Of a stretch of DNA of 55,754 nt, positions 1 to 8,343 are shown one piece after another (positions within the stretch are counted from its first letter, which is position 1; every line of letters begins with the position of its first letter). The stretch covers positions 1 through 55,754 of the forward strand of contig CAMFIG010000011.1 of assembly GCA_945952445.1 (NCBI GenBank), read 5' to 3'. The stretch is from an uncultured Chlamydiae bacterium (GTDB taxonomy: Bacteria > Chlamydiota > Chlamydiia > Chlamydiales > Rhabdochlamydiaceae). The position numbers and the translations under genes are program-made. The notes under the pieces are model-generated. The model saw nothing but the letters and a program-made list of their open reading frames with translations, had not been told where the DNA came from and did no database searches.

Positions 1-7
1 AATTTAG

Positions 8-517
8 GCCCGTTGGAGCCTAGGTTGCCGATTCTTCAACTTTTTTCGGTATAGATCAATTAATTCTTATAATATAGAACGTACTGCCTACGAAACCCTA
101 ATAAAAAGCGCGCCTTCACCTCTTGGCAGACTGGTTCACTTAAATGATCATGTTCCCGAAAATGAGTGGACCCTGCATCATGAGGGCTGCGGCCTTGTAT
201 GAGTATCACAAGCGCAAAAGGTGCATACTCTAGCAAAAGAGCGGGGGCTCTTTCTTGCAGATGCTCAAACAGCAGCAGGTTACGCAAAAGGCTTTCCAAA
301 GCCCGTAATTGTTACAATTACCCCAACCATAACACCGCAGGTGGATACAGAATCTGGAATTGGAGCCCACTTTCAAGTCCCAGCAGATACTCCCGTTCTT
401 ATACGAAGCGTGCATGAAATCAATCAAGAATATCTCACGTGGGACAAACACATAAAACAAACAGAAATACCGAACCTTGTAAAGGTGCTAAAAGAGCATT
501 TTCGTAGCTGCGAATGA
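8..517 (+). pseudogene. Decayed reading frame with one internal TGA, unknown family
   Basis: A frame stays open from base 8 to the TGA at 515-517 except for one in-frame TGA at 200-202. The part before the stop reads like protein (for example ENEWTLHHEGCGLV) and the part after it continues in the same style (LADAQTAAGYAKGFPKP, then TPVLIRSVHEINQEYLTWD). No ATG precedes the internal stop, so the 5' end is lost or altered. A 98-residue protein starting with ATG at 221 is the alternative, but no ribosome-binding site precedes it. I do not recognise the family. I infer a nonsense-mutated remnant; a short intact gene at 221-517 cannot be excluded. Confidence 0.3.
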
Positions 518-625
518 TCCGTCAACTACCTATTACACAAGGCAATAGCCTTGCGACTGGTTACTTCCAATCGTCACGTGCAGCTGAATTAAGAACAGCC
601 GCTCTTTAACGGTAGAGCATGAAAG

Positions 626-655
626 AGCGCCTCCTCTTTACAAGAAGGAGGCGCT
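626..655 (-). terminator. Perfect 10-bp hairpin after the HD hydrolase gene
   Basis: The arms AGCGCCTCCT (626-635) and AGGAGGCGCT (646-655) pair perfectly around a 10-base loop, five bases beyond the stop of the leftward HD hydrolase gene. The position suits a transcription terminator, but no good T-tract follows on the minus strand, so it may act as an mRNA 3'-end stabiliser instead. Confidence 0.5.
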
Positions 656-659
656 GTAA

Positions 660-1445
660 CTATTCCTGCTGCTGTTTCCAGTAGGCTGCAATCACCTCAT
701 GCGCTTTTTCTTTGAGATGCGCATTTGCATTAGGCAAGTTTTCAATCACCGCTTGTGCCCATTGAAAATATCGGTCGATCCGGTCTCTTTTCCAATCAGC
801 TGGAGGTTCTTTGAGAAGGTTGTTTAAATTATAGAGCTTATCAGATAGCTTGATAATAGAGGCACCTTGGGAATGTTGGAAAGCGTGGATAATCTGCAGT
901 CTTTTACGTACCTTTTCAGAAAGGGTATGGCTTTCACTAACCTCTTTGACATAATTGCTGACCGTCTCTCCAAAACGTTGAGAGATCTCTTCATAGCTTG
1001 TCTTTGTATCTTCTATGGTATCATGCAATAGAGCGGCTACAAGAATTTTTGCATCATATACACGACCTACGCTCAAAATACTCTCTGCCACACCGAGGGG
1101 ATGCTCAATATATGGGGTCTTATCTGCATTTTTTCGAGTTTGCATCTGGTGTTTTTCTGCAGCAAAGAGGAGCCCTGAAAGAATGAACTCTACATCTTGG
1201 GAAGAGAGCTTCCCTTCTTTTATCGCTTTTTGCAAAGCGGCTTCGAAAGCATGGTATTGATCCATTACTTTTGCATTTGCTTGAACCAAGCTGGAAAGCG
1301 ACTGTTTCGTAGAAAGAAACAAGCTTTCTGGACTCTGCGATGAAAGAATCTCCACATGCGTGGCTTCCGCTAAAGAGGGAGGCGCTGCATCAGCCAAAAG
1401 AGAGCTGCAAGCGAAGGCTATCAAGGAAAAAATTTTTTTAGACAT
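660..1445 (-). CDS. Exported HD-domain hydrolase, MESH1/SpoT-hydrolase type
   Basis: Probable phosphohydrolase of the (p)ppGpp-hydrolase (MESH1/SpoT N-terminal) type, 261 residues. Residues 1-20 form a signal peptide (basic MSKK, hydrophobic core, cleavage near LADA/A). The HD core follows: AAEKH with H99, TPYIEHPLGVA (H115), ALLHDTIEDT (H141, D142, E145, D146) and IKLSDKLYNLN (D202), the standard spacing of this family. There is no synthetase or TGS domain, so it is a stand-alone hydrolase. SpoT and MESH1 hydrolases are normally cytosolic; the leader implies action outside the cytoplasm. In animals MESH1 also dephosphorylates NADPH, which makes a host-directed role conceivable. The family assignment is strong; substrate and location are inferred. 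Confidence 0.8.
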   Translation of the reverse strand: MSKKIFSLIAFACSSLLADAAPPSLAEATHVEILSSQSPESLFLSTKQSLSSLVQANAKVMDQYHAFEAALQKAIKEGKLSSQDVEFILSGLLFAAEKHQMQTRKNADKTPYIEHPLGVAESILSVGRVYDAKILVAALLHDTIEDTKTSYEEISQRFGETVSNYVKEVSESHTLSEKVRKRLQIIHAFQHSQGASIIKLSDKLYNLNNLLKEPPADWKRDRIDRYFQWAQAVIENLPNANAHLKEKAHEVIAAYWKQQQE

Positions 1446-1558
1446 AGAAAGGCCTTTTGTTCGATAAATAGACTTAAACTGATACTATTTAACAGGAAAA
1501 TACTGTTTTTTTCAATCAGATGTTAAGATCTCTATTTATTTCGATTATAATTTCAGGC

Positions 1559-2002
1559 TTATGTCATCTGACCTGACTGGGCAAAAAGATCTTTAAACTG
1601 CTCTTTTAAGGAAGCTGGAACGACTTCATCGATCCCCTGCTGGTCATACATCAAAAAATAAGTACAAGCAATCATAATCCCAAAGGCTGGGCTGCAAAAA
1701 GAGACCGCCAATGAAAGACCACAAACCAGACCCCGTTTTAAAGAAAGCCATGACTTTAAAATTTTCATTCGCAATCCTGAAGCTCTGCACAAAAAAAGAA
1801 AATGAAGGCTAATCCAAAAAACAATCCTGCACACAGAAAATAAAAACCAGCCGATATCAGCAAGGAACAGAAGGAAAAAAAATAGCCGAGCACACAAAGA
1901 AGAAAAGAATCGATCCTTTGCAGAATAGCCATCCTGGGATGATGGAGCTTCTTCTACTTTGGGAGCATTTTTTTCTGTGTTAAAAATATCGTATATCGCC
2001 AT
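1559..2002 (-). CDS. Small membrane protein of unknown function
   Basis: 147 residues, not recognised. The first 30 residues are polar (KNAPKVEEAPSSQDGYSAKD). A long hydrophobic stretch (about residues 33-72, enough for two membrane passes) and another at about 94-120 follow, with a polar C-terminus. It starts 7 bases after the stop of the transhydrogenase gene with a Shine-Dalgarno-like AGGAAG, so the two are probably co-transcribed. A paired hydrophobic region recalls chlamydial inclusion-membrane proteins, but the hydrophobic block is too long and not cleanly bilobed, so I do not assign it as an Inc. Confidence 0.7.
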   Translation of the reverse strand: MAIYDIFNTEKNAPKVEEAPSSQDGYSAKDRFFSSLCARLFFFLLFLADIGWFLFSVCRIVFWISLHFLFLCRASGLRMKILKSWLSLKRGLVCGLSLAVSFCSPAFGIMIACTYFLMYDQQGIDEVVPASLKEQFKDLFAQSGQMT

Positions 2003-2009
2003 TGTCTTC

Positions 2010-3401
2010 CTACTTCTTATGCTTTACCTTATTAAATCCATTTAGCGCCGCGATGCGATATCCTTCGGCATATGTCGGATAGTTGAATACCTGATCAATG
2101 AAATAGTCTATTCTAGCATTAAAACTCATCGCGACTTGCCCAATGTGGACCAATTCTGTAGCTGCTCTTCCGATAATATGGATCCCTAAAATCTCCAAAG
2201 TATCGGCATGGAATAGGATTTTAAACATCCCCGGATCATTGCCTACAATTTGATTTTTCGCAATCTCGTAGTAATAAGCTCTTCCGATTTCATACCGAAA
2301 CCCTAAAGCCTTGAGTTGATCTTCAGTATATCCACACGATGAGATTTCTGGAATCGTATAAATTCCGATCGGATAAAAATTGGGAAAGTGATGCGTTTGC
2401 GCTCCAAAGGCATGCCGTGCAGCCAATCTGCCTTGTTCCATACTTGTAGATGCCAAAGCAGGAGCTCCGATCACATCTCCTGCAGCATAGATGTGAGGAA
2501 TTACAGTCTGGAATAGCGCATTCACGGGAATGTATCCATGGTGATCTACTTCGATCCCCGCTCTTTCAATATGCAATTGATCGACGTTTGCTTCTCTTCC
2601 TAAAGCATAGAGAAGCACCTCTGCCTCTACAGACGTCCCGTCTTTAAACTCCACTTCCACGTGATCGTTTACTCTCCGAATATGCGCAGGCTCCTTGTTC
2701 CCGAGAACTTGCAATCCCAAACTGCTTAGCGCTTTTTGCAAATGCATGCCGATCTCTGCATCAAGAAGAGGCAACAAATGATCTCTTTTATCGACCACTG
2801 TCACCTCTGTTCCCAAAGCTGCAAAAAAGCTTGCATATTCCGCTCCAATGATCCCTCCGCCCAAAACAACCATCGTTTTGGGAACATGGTCGATCGCAAG
2901 AAGTCTTGTGGAGTCGAGCACCTTCTCATGATCAAAAGGAACATAAATAGGATTGCGAGGCTTCGATCCTGTCGATATCAAACAGTGGCCGAACCGGATT
3001 TTCTCCATCTGCTCAGAATGCATGAGACGCACATGATGCGCATCCAAGAACTGAGCCGCCCCATGAAAGCAGCGGATCTTATTTTTTTCAAATTGCCGCA
3101 TTAAGATCCGTCTTTGCTCGTCAAGAATTTTATTGAGTCGAAAGTTAAGATCATTAATAGACACTTTTTTAACCACGGTGGCTTGACCATAAAAGCTACG
3201 CTGGTAAAAATCGGTTAGATCTAAAATAGCTTCCCGTAAAGATTTAGAAGGGATCGTCCCAGAATTCAAGGATGCCCCACCTAACACAGGCTCTTTCTCC
3301 ACAACAATGACGCTCTTTCCTAATTTCGATGCCTGAATTGCCGCTTTTTGCCCTGCAGGCCCCGATCCTATAACCAAGAAATCCGCATACAGTTCTTCCA
3401 C
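2010..3401 (-). CDS. sthA: Soluble NAD(P) transhydrogenase (SthA type)
   Basis: Flavoprotein that exchanges reducing equivalents between NADPH and NADH in the cytoplasm. The N-terminal FAD site reads [12 protein letters not shown] and a second Rossmann motif reads [16 protein letters not shown]; the C-terminal dimerisation domain carries the EISSCGYTE and [14 protein letters not shown] signatures of this superfamily. The redox CxxxxC of lipoamide dehydrogenases is missing: the segment reads [17 protein letters not shown] with Ser in both places, and the GTIPSK signature matches transhydrogenases, not LpdA. I prefer the GTG at 3399-3401 because GAGGG lies just upstream; an in-frame TTG at 3414-3416 has no ribosome-binding site. 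Length 463 residues, close to E. coli SthA. Confidence 0.85.
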   Translation of the reverse strand: MEELYADFLVIGSGPAGQKAAIQASKLGKSVIVVEKEPVLGGASLNSGTIPSKSLREAILDLTDFYQRSFYGQATVVKKVSINDLNFRLNKILDEQRRILMRQFEKNKIRCFHGAAQFLDAHHVRLMHSEQMEKIRFGHCLISTGSKPRNPIYVPFDHEKVLDSTRLLAIDHVPKTMVVLGGGIIGAEYASFFAALGTEVTVVDKRDHLLPLLDAEIGMHLQKALSSLGLQVLGNKEPAHIRRVNDHVEVEFKDGTSVEAEVLLYALGREANVDQLHIERAGIEVDHHGYIPVNALFQTVIPHIYAAGDVIGAPALASTSMEQGRLAARHAFGAQTHHFPNFYPIGIYTIPEISSCGYTEDQLKALGFRYEIGRAYYYEIAKNQIVGNDPGMFKILFHADTLEILGIHIIGRAATELVHIGQVAMSFNARIDYFIDQVFNYPTYAEGYRIAALNGFNKVKHKK

Positions 3402-3448
3402 GTAACCCTCTTTCAATCTAAAATTTTAATTTACAACTCCAAATATTC

Positions 3449-3477
3449 TTGTTCAATAACAAAGAAGCTGCTACCAT
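3449..3477 (+). promoter_or_regulatory. Candidate sigma-70-like promoter of rpmB
   Basis: TTGTTC (3449-3454) and TACCAT (3472-3477) are 17 bases apart, 33 bases ahead of the rpmB start. Both hexamers are weak matches; position and spacing are the main support. Confidence 0.35.
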
Positions 3478-3509
3478 TTTGCCAACTTATAGAATCGGGA
3501 GTGAAAGCC

Positions 3510-3785
3510 ATGTCTAGAAAATGTCAAGTCACAGGAAAAACGCCTGTCACAGGAAATCGATATGCAATCCGAGGGATTGCGAAAAAGAAAAAAGGAGTCG
3601 GCTTAAAGGTAACTGGGATTACACGCCGAAGATTCCTTCCAAATCTCATGAAAAAACGGTTCTGGTTTGCGGAAGAAAACCGCTTTGTCACATTGAAACT
3701 CACAGCCTCCGGCATGAGAACGATTGACAAACTAGGACTGCCTACTATCATCCGCCAAATCCGTGCTCGCGGAGAAACAGTCTAA
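3510..3785 (+). CDS. rpmB: 50S ribosomal protein L28
   Basis: 91 residues with the L28 N-terminal signature [18 protein letters not shown] and the typical C-terminal [14 protein letters not shown]. It binds 23S rRNA in the large subunit. The ATG at 3510 is preceded by CGGGAGTG as ribosome-binding site; a longer frame starting at 3348 only adds non-conserved residues. The last 23 bases overlap the following phospholipase-D-like frame if that gene uses its first GTG. Confidence 0.95.
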   Translation: MSRKCQVTGKTPVTGNRYAIRGIAKKKKGVGLKVTGITRRRFLPNLMKKRFWFAEENRFVTLKLTASGMRTIDKLGLPTIIRQIRARGETV

Positions 3786-4773
3786 CTTCTTCCCTTCTAG
3801 GCATTGCCGCCGCTGGATTCTATCTATCGTGAGATGTTGCATCCTAGGAGGGGTTTTTCTTTTTTTCTCTTATATAGCCTATCTCGATTTTTTCCCTTCT
3901 CTACCCACCAAAGAGACTCCTGTCTATTTCTATTCCAACCAAACTCGAGATGATCTCAAAAAAATCTTTCAAAAAGCCATCGCGCAAGCACATGATTCTC
4001 TTTTTATCCAGATGTACGGATGCACAGATCCCGACATCCTCTCTTCTTTGGCAAAAGCATCCCTACAAGGCAAACATGTCGAACTGTATTACGACTCTTC
4101 AGGATCCGGCGATCTGCACAGCGCTTTTTCTTTTGCTACAGCATTGCGCTGTAGCGGCCTTATGCATAAAAAAATCGTGATCCTCGATAATACAACCGTC
4201 TTCTTGGGAACGGCCAATTTTACAACCTCCTCGCTAAAAAAGCATGACAACCTGGTCATTGGCCTTTATGCTCCAGACCTCGCGCATTTTCTACAATACT
4301 CTCTAGAACCGGTTCATCAGTGCAACCTTCCCTCTCAAAGCCTTTTGTTCTGGCAGCTGCCCGATACGGAAGATCGCTGCCTAAACCATCTCATCGCTCA
4401 AATCGAAGCCGCGCAGCATGAGATCCAGCTGGCTATGTTTACACTGACTCACCCCAAGATCCTCTTAGCTCTTATCGCAGCGCAAAAACGGGGCGTTCGC
4501 GTAGATATTGCCGTCGACAGCTATGCTGCAAAAGGTGCTAGCAAAAAAGCTCTTTCCACCCTAACCATGGAGAACATCCCCGTTCTCCGAAGCCGCACAG
4601 GAAAGCTCCTCCACTATAAATGGTGCCGCATTGATCGTTCCTATTTTTTCTTCGGCTCCGCGAATTGGACTCAGGCTGCTTTTTCTAAAAATGAGGACTA
4701 TCTCGTTGCACTCTTTCCTCTTACCTCTCAGCAAAACAAACAAATAGACACTCTTTGGAAAAAAACGCATTAA
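3763..4773 (+). CDS. Membrane-anchored phospholipase-D superfamily protein (two HKD motifs)
   Basis: Two PLD half-sites are intact: HKKIVILD followed by GTANFT, and HYKWCRID followed by GSANWT, giving the paired HxKxxxxD catalytic residues of a phosphodiesterase or transphosphatidylase. A single hydrophobic segment near residues 22-45 anchors or exports it. A PLD protein close to rpmB is also present in Chlamydia (CT084 region), so this is probably its orthologue. The longest frame begins at GTG 3763 inside rpmB; a second GTG at 3829 would start right before the hydrophobic segment. Neither has a clear ribosome-binding site. Substrate (lipid, nuclease-type or cardiolipin) cannot be told from sequence. 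Confidence 0.85.
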   Translation: MLAEKQSNFFPSRHCRRWILSIVRCCILGGVFLFFSYIAYLDFFPSLPTKETPVYFYSNQTRDDLKKIFQKAIAQAHDSLFIQMYGCTDPDILSSLAKASLQGKHVELYYDSSGSGDLHSAFSFATALRCSGLMHKKIVILDNTTVFLGTANFTTSSLKKHDNLVIGLYAPDLAHFLQYSLEPVHQCNLPSQSLLFWQLPDTEDRCLNHLIAQIEAAQHEIQLAMFTLTHPKILLALIAAQKRGVRVDIAVDSYAAKGASKKALSTLTMENIPVLRSRTGKLLHYKWCRIDRSYFFFGSANWTQAAFSKNEDYLVALFPLTSQQNKQIDTLWKKTH

Positions 4774-4866
4774 CTATGAGAGTCAGAGCGATTTAACTAT
4801 TTTTTGACGCCGCTGTGCAGAAAATGATTGCCAGCATTCCCTTTAAATACCGGCACTAAGGACCTA

Positions 4867-5295
4867 TCAAGGAGCTGAAATCTCCGACTTCTCCGGAAGT
4901 TCTCCGGCAATAACGGTCTCGTCTTCCTCTTTTACCAAATGAATTTTGGCAACAAGATCGGTTGAGATCTCTTCAGTGAGCTTGTGAAGTATGCTTGCGT
5001 ATTTATTGTATTCCGGCCACAAAACAAAATCCATAAAAGGCTTGGCTACTCGAACCATTGCCGTCGTATATTTTTGTCGCATGTAGCGATACGTTCGAAG
5101 TCCGTGTTTGCTGCAAACGGCGACAAAAAGCTTTTTTTCCCAATGACTGTGCAATCTGACAGTGTACTCAATAGGTTGCGCGGTAATTTTTTCTTGGAGT
5201 CGTTGTTTGGCAAACTCAGCGGCCTGACGCTCTCCATCACTCTTGGCTCCTGCAATGAGGGCCTCAATTTTACGAATTTTATCAGCAATATCCAT
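4867..5295 (-). CDS. DUF2786-like protein
   Basis: 142 residues. The N-terminus DIADKIRKIEALIAGAKSDG followed by ERQAAEFAKQRLQEKI resembles the DUF2786 pattern of a Lys-rich helix pair with repeated Ala and Gln. The middle, with HWEKKLFVAVCSKHGLRTYRY, resembles the compact domain that follows DUF2786 in phage and bacterial proteins. The biochemical role of that family is unknown. The gene faces the PLD-like gene and has no clear ribosome-binding site before its ATG. The family link is tentative. Confidence 0.6.
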   Translation of the reverse strand: MDIADKIRKIEALIAGAKSDGERQAAEFAKQRLQEKITAQPIEYTVRLHSHWEKKLFVAVCSKHGLRTYRYMRQKYTTAMVRVAKPFMDFVLWPEYNKYASILHKLTEEISTDLVAKIHLVKEEDETVIAGELPEKSEISAP

Positions 5296-5379
5296 AGACT
5301 AGCGGTTGGTTAAAGAGAGATAGCCTACGTAAATGCAAAATTAAACTCGCTCACTCTCTCCGCAAAGACACAAAAAATG

Positions 5380-5407
5380 TTGCACTCGACAACGAAACTA
5401 GTATAAT
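5380..5407 (+). promoter_or_regulatory. Candidate promoter of the AlbA/Schlafen-type gene
   Basis: A consensus -10 TATAAT (5402-5407) lies 16 bases after TTGCAC (5380-5385), about 65 bases upstream of the ATG at 5472. The -10 box is perfect and the -35 is weak. Confidence 0.45.
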
Positions 5408-5471
5408 TACTTTGACGTTAGACCTCAATACCGCAACTAAAAGCTATATTCCCTAAAAACAGAGAATCGTA

Positions 5472-6926
5472 ATGCATCTGGAAGAATTAGAAAAATTGAT
5501 TGCAAAAGGAGAGTCTGAACGCCTAGAGTTTAAAAAAACAACAGGGCAGCGATCTGAAGCTGCTAAAACAGTCTGTGCCATGTTAAATGGTCTAGGGGGA
5601 TTTGTACTCTTTGGTATTACTGACCAAGGAGACATTACAGGCCAACAGGTAACCTCTAAGACTCTTGAAGACATAGTTCAAGAATTACGAAAAATCGATC
5701 CTCCTGCTTTCCCCGAAATCGAAACACTACTTGTCTCTGATGACAAATCCGTTATCCTTATCAGAATATCTGGAAGACTCGGCGCTTATTGCTATGATGG
5801 CAGACCCTATGTCCGACATGGACCTACAACCCAAGTTATGCCACGTGAAGAATTTGAAAAGCGCATTTTAAATAAATTTCATGGACACCAGCGCTGGGAA
5901 AACGAACCCGCACCCGAGTGGATAACCGTAAAAGATTTAGACGAGGAAGAAATTCAATCTACACTCCAAAATGCAATCAAGTTAGGCCGCATGAAAAAGC
6001 CCCCGTATGCGGATCCTGAATCGATTTTAAAAGGCTTGGGACTTTTCGATGGTGAACGTCTTATCAATGCCGCCATAGCCTTGTATGGAAAAAGCGAAAG
6101 GCTATTTTCGCACTACCCCCAACTATCAATAAGGCTCGCTCGTTTCAGAGGCGCCGATCGATTAACCGGATTTATGGATAATCGTGATTATTGGGGAAAT
6201 GCCTTTGATCTTTTGAAGAGGGGGGAACTATTCTTACTAGATCACATTCCCATCGCAGGACGTGTTGTTCCCGGGAAAATGATACGAGAGGATTATCCAC
6301 TTTACCCACCTCTTGCTACAAGGGAGGCATTAGCAAATGCTATCTGCCATAGAGACTACACAATAGCAGGAGGCGCTGTTGCTATTGCCTTATATGATGA
6401 TCGGTTAGAAATTATCAATCCAGGAATTCTACACTTTGACATCACTCCAGAAAAATTAGCCAAACCTCATGAATCTAAACCTTGGAATCCCATTATTGCT
6501 AGCGTCTTTTATCGCGCTGGGGTGATTGAAAAATGGGGAATGGGAACACTCAATATTATCGATTGGTGTAAAGAAAACGGGAACCCTAAACCATCTTGGG
6601 AAATCCGAACCGCTTCGGTTATTACAATTTTCCAACCTTCCTCCTTCTTTGCTACAGGCAAGACGACTGAAAATATAGGGCCCGAGTCAAGGCCCGAGTC
6701 AAGGCCCGAGTCAAGGCCCGAGTCATTAGAAAACACAATATTAGACTTGCTTAAACAAGGCCCCTTATCCACAAATGAGTTATCTCAAGCTTTAGGCCAT
6801 AAGCAGGCGTCAGGAGCTCTAAAAAGAGCTCTTATCTCTCTGAGACAACAAAAAAAAATCGCCTATACAATACCAAATAAACCCAATAGCAGGCTGCAAA
6901 AACACAAATTGATTCAAGACCTTTAA
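5472..6926 (+). CDS. AlbA_2/Schlafen-type DNA-binding protein with HATPase domain
   Basis: 484 residues. Residues about 10-125 form the Schlafen/AlbA_2 domain (GESERLEFKKT, then LNGLGGFVLFGITDQGDITG and YVRHGPTTQ). Residues about 275-365 match the HATPase_c_4 region of COG2865 regulators (REALANAICHRDY, then DDRLEIINPG). A linker of four RPES-like tetrapeptides (about 402-418) leads to a C-terminal winged helix with LSTNELSQALGHKQASGALK. Such proteins are usually called transcriptional regulators or RecG-like, and are often accessory genes. The linker is encoded by 12-bp tandem DNA repeats. Target genes are unknown. Confidence 0.8.
   Translation: MHLEELEKLIAKGESERLEFKKTTGQRSEAAKTVCAMLNGLGGFVLFGITDQGDITGQQVTSKTLEDIVQELRKIDPPAFPEIETLLVSDDKSVILIRISGRLGAYCYDGRPYVRHGPTTQVMPREEFEKRILNKFHGHQRWENEPAPEWITVKDLDEEEIQSTLQNAIKLGRMKKPPYADPESILKGLGLFDGERLINAAIALYGKSERLFSHYPQLSIRLARFRGADRLTGFMDNRDYWGNAFDLLKRGELFLLDHIPIAGRVVPGKMIREDYPLYPPLATREALANAICHRDYTIAGGAVAIALYDDRLEIINPGILHFDITPEKLAKPHESKPWNPIIASVFYRAGVIEKWGMGTLNIIDWCKENGNPKPSWEIRTASVITIFQPSSFFATGKTTENIGPESRPESRPESRPESLENTILDLLKQGPLSTNELSQALGHKQASGALKRALISLRQQKKIAYTIPNKPNSRLQKHKLIQDL
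6679..6725 (+). repeat. 12-bp tandem repeat encoding the RPES linker
   Basis: The unit GGCCCGAGTCAA is repeated three times exactly (6679-6714) and a fourth time over its first ten bases (6715-6724). Because the unit is 12 bp, copy-number change would lengthen or shorten the linker by four residues without shifting the frame. Confidence 0.9.
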
Positions 6927-6964
6927 GAGCACCATTCAATCATGCAGTTATAAACAGGAGATTT

Positions 6965-7567
6965 ATGGACTTTTTTCTTCATGTTCTTTCAATAGCATTC
7001 CCCCTTTTCCTTCTGATGGATCCGATCGGAAATGTCCCACTTTTCATCGTTACCTTAAAAGGTTTCAACAACCAAATGCAAAGAAAGATCATTTTCCGTG
7101 AACTCATCATTGCGCTCTGCATTATTATCGTATTTAACTTTGCTGGAGACTATCTTCTCTCACTGCTCCACGTAGACCAACATACGATCTTAATTGCTGG
7201 AGGGATCATCCTCTTCTTAATTTCACTTCGAATGATTTTTCCGCAACCGACGCATTCTGAGGAATTAGAGTCGAAAAAAGAACCTTTTATCGTCCCCCTT
7301 GCAATCCCTTTTGTAGCCGGCCCGGCCGTCCTGGCCACAGTAATGCTCTACTCTGAACGGGAAGAAAGCGCTTTCGTCATGCTCCTGGCAATAGGCCTAG
7401 CATGGGCTGCTTCCACCTTGATACTTTTAAGCTCGAGTTTTTTAAAGAAAATATTAGGAGACAAAGGCATCATCGCATGCGAAAAGCTCATGGGTCTTTT
7501 GCTAACACTCATCGCCGTGCAGATGTTTTTAGAAGGAACTACCCTCTATCTGTCTGAGCGTTCATGA
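6965..7567 (+). CDS. MarC-family integral membrane protein
   Basis: 200 residues with about six membrane helices, the usual size of the MarC/YhgN family. The conserved first-helix motif FPLFLLMDPIGNVPLF and the repeat-like PLAIPFVAGPAVLATVML are present. The function of MarC proteins is not established; the old link to antibiotic resistance was withdrawn. The ATG follows ACAGGAGATTT (ribosome-binding site). Its stop overlaps the start of truA in ATGA, implying coupling. A MarC gene near map is also found in Chlamydia (CT852-CT851). Confidence 0.88.
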   Translation: MDFFLHVLSIAFPLFLLMDPIGNVPLFIVTLKGFNNQMQRKIIFRELIIALCIIIVFNFAGDYLLSLLHVDQHTILIAGGIILFLISLRMIFPQPTHSEELESKKEPFIVPLAIPFVAGPAVLATVMLYSEREESAFVMLLAIGLAWAASTLILLSSSFLKKILGDKGIIACEKLMGLLLTLIAVQMFLEGTTLYLSERS

Positions 7568-8310
7568 ATGTCCGATTGACAATTGCTTATGACGGGAGCT
7601 GCTTTTTCGGATGGCAAAAAACGCAGGCAGGGCCTTCGGTAGAATCGACTTTGGAAGACGCCTTGAAAAAGATCTTAGGTCATTCTGTGCATCTGCAAGC
7701 TGCAAGCCGCACCGATACCGGAGTGCATGCTAGAGGACAGGTTGTCAATTTTTTTATAACAGAAGATCTCCCCCTGAAAACATTGCAGGAAAGGCTCAAC
7801 GAAGAGCTCAACCCAATCATCGCCATCCGGGACATAAGCATCGCCTCTGACGACTTTCATCCTACGTTAGATAACCTTGGAAAAGAATACCACTACCTTA
7901 TCTGCAACGATCCCACCCATAATCCATTCTTACGCCATATTGCTTGGCACTATCCCCATCCTCTTGACATCCAAGCTATGCAACAAGCCGCTCGCTTTCT
8001 TTTGGGCACCCATGATTTTTCTGCTTTCTGCAATGACCGAGCACAATTCACAAGAGACCCCATCTGCACCTTATACTCCTGTCATCTCGTAGTACATAAA
8101 GACCACCTGGAATGGATCCTTATTGGAAACCGTTTTTTATACCGGATGGTCCGCAATCTCATAGGAACGCTCGTTTATGTAGGCTGTGGAAAGATCGCCC
8201 CTGAAGAGATCCCTTCCATCTTGTCAAACAGGCAGAGAATCGCAGCCGGCATCACCGCCCCAGCCCACGGACTGCATTTAGTCCAGGTATTTTATTCCCC
8301 TTTTTTGTAA
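7564..8310 (+). CDS. truA: tRNA pseudouridine(38-40) synthase TruA
   Basis: Converts uridines 38-40 of the anticodon arm of tRNAs to pseudouridine. The catalytic motif SRTDTGVHARGQV with its nucleophilic Asp is intact, as are the N-terminal AYDGSCFFGWQ and the C-terminal RFLYRMVRNLIGTLVYVG. 248 residues is the normal length. It overlaps marC by four bases and map starts 33 bases after it, so the three genes probably form one transcription unit. Confidence 0.95.
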   Translation: MNVRLTIAYDGSCFFGWQKTQAGPSVESTLEDALKKILGHSVHLQAASRTDTGVHARGQVVNFFITEDLPLKTLQERLNEELNPIIAIRDISIASDDFHPTLDNLGKEYHYLICNDPTHNPFLRHIAWHYPHPLDIQAMQQAARFLLGTHDFSAFCNDRAQFTRDPICTLYSCHLVVHKDHLEWILIGNRFLYRMVRNLIGTLVYVGCGKIAPEEIPSILSNRQRIAAGITAPAHGLHLVQVFYSPFL

Positions 8311-8343
8311 AATCAAACATCCTTAGATTACAAAAGATACAAA

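Noticed and set aside
2010-3401. Dihydrolipoamide dehydrogenase (lpdA)
   Set aside because: The redox-active Cys pair is replaced by Ser residues and the GTIPSK segment matches soluble transhydrogenases.
6679-6725. On/off phase variation by the 12-bp repeat
   Set aside because: The unit is a multiple of three, so slippage cannot shift the frame; only linker length would change.
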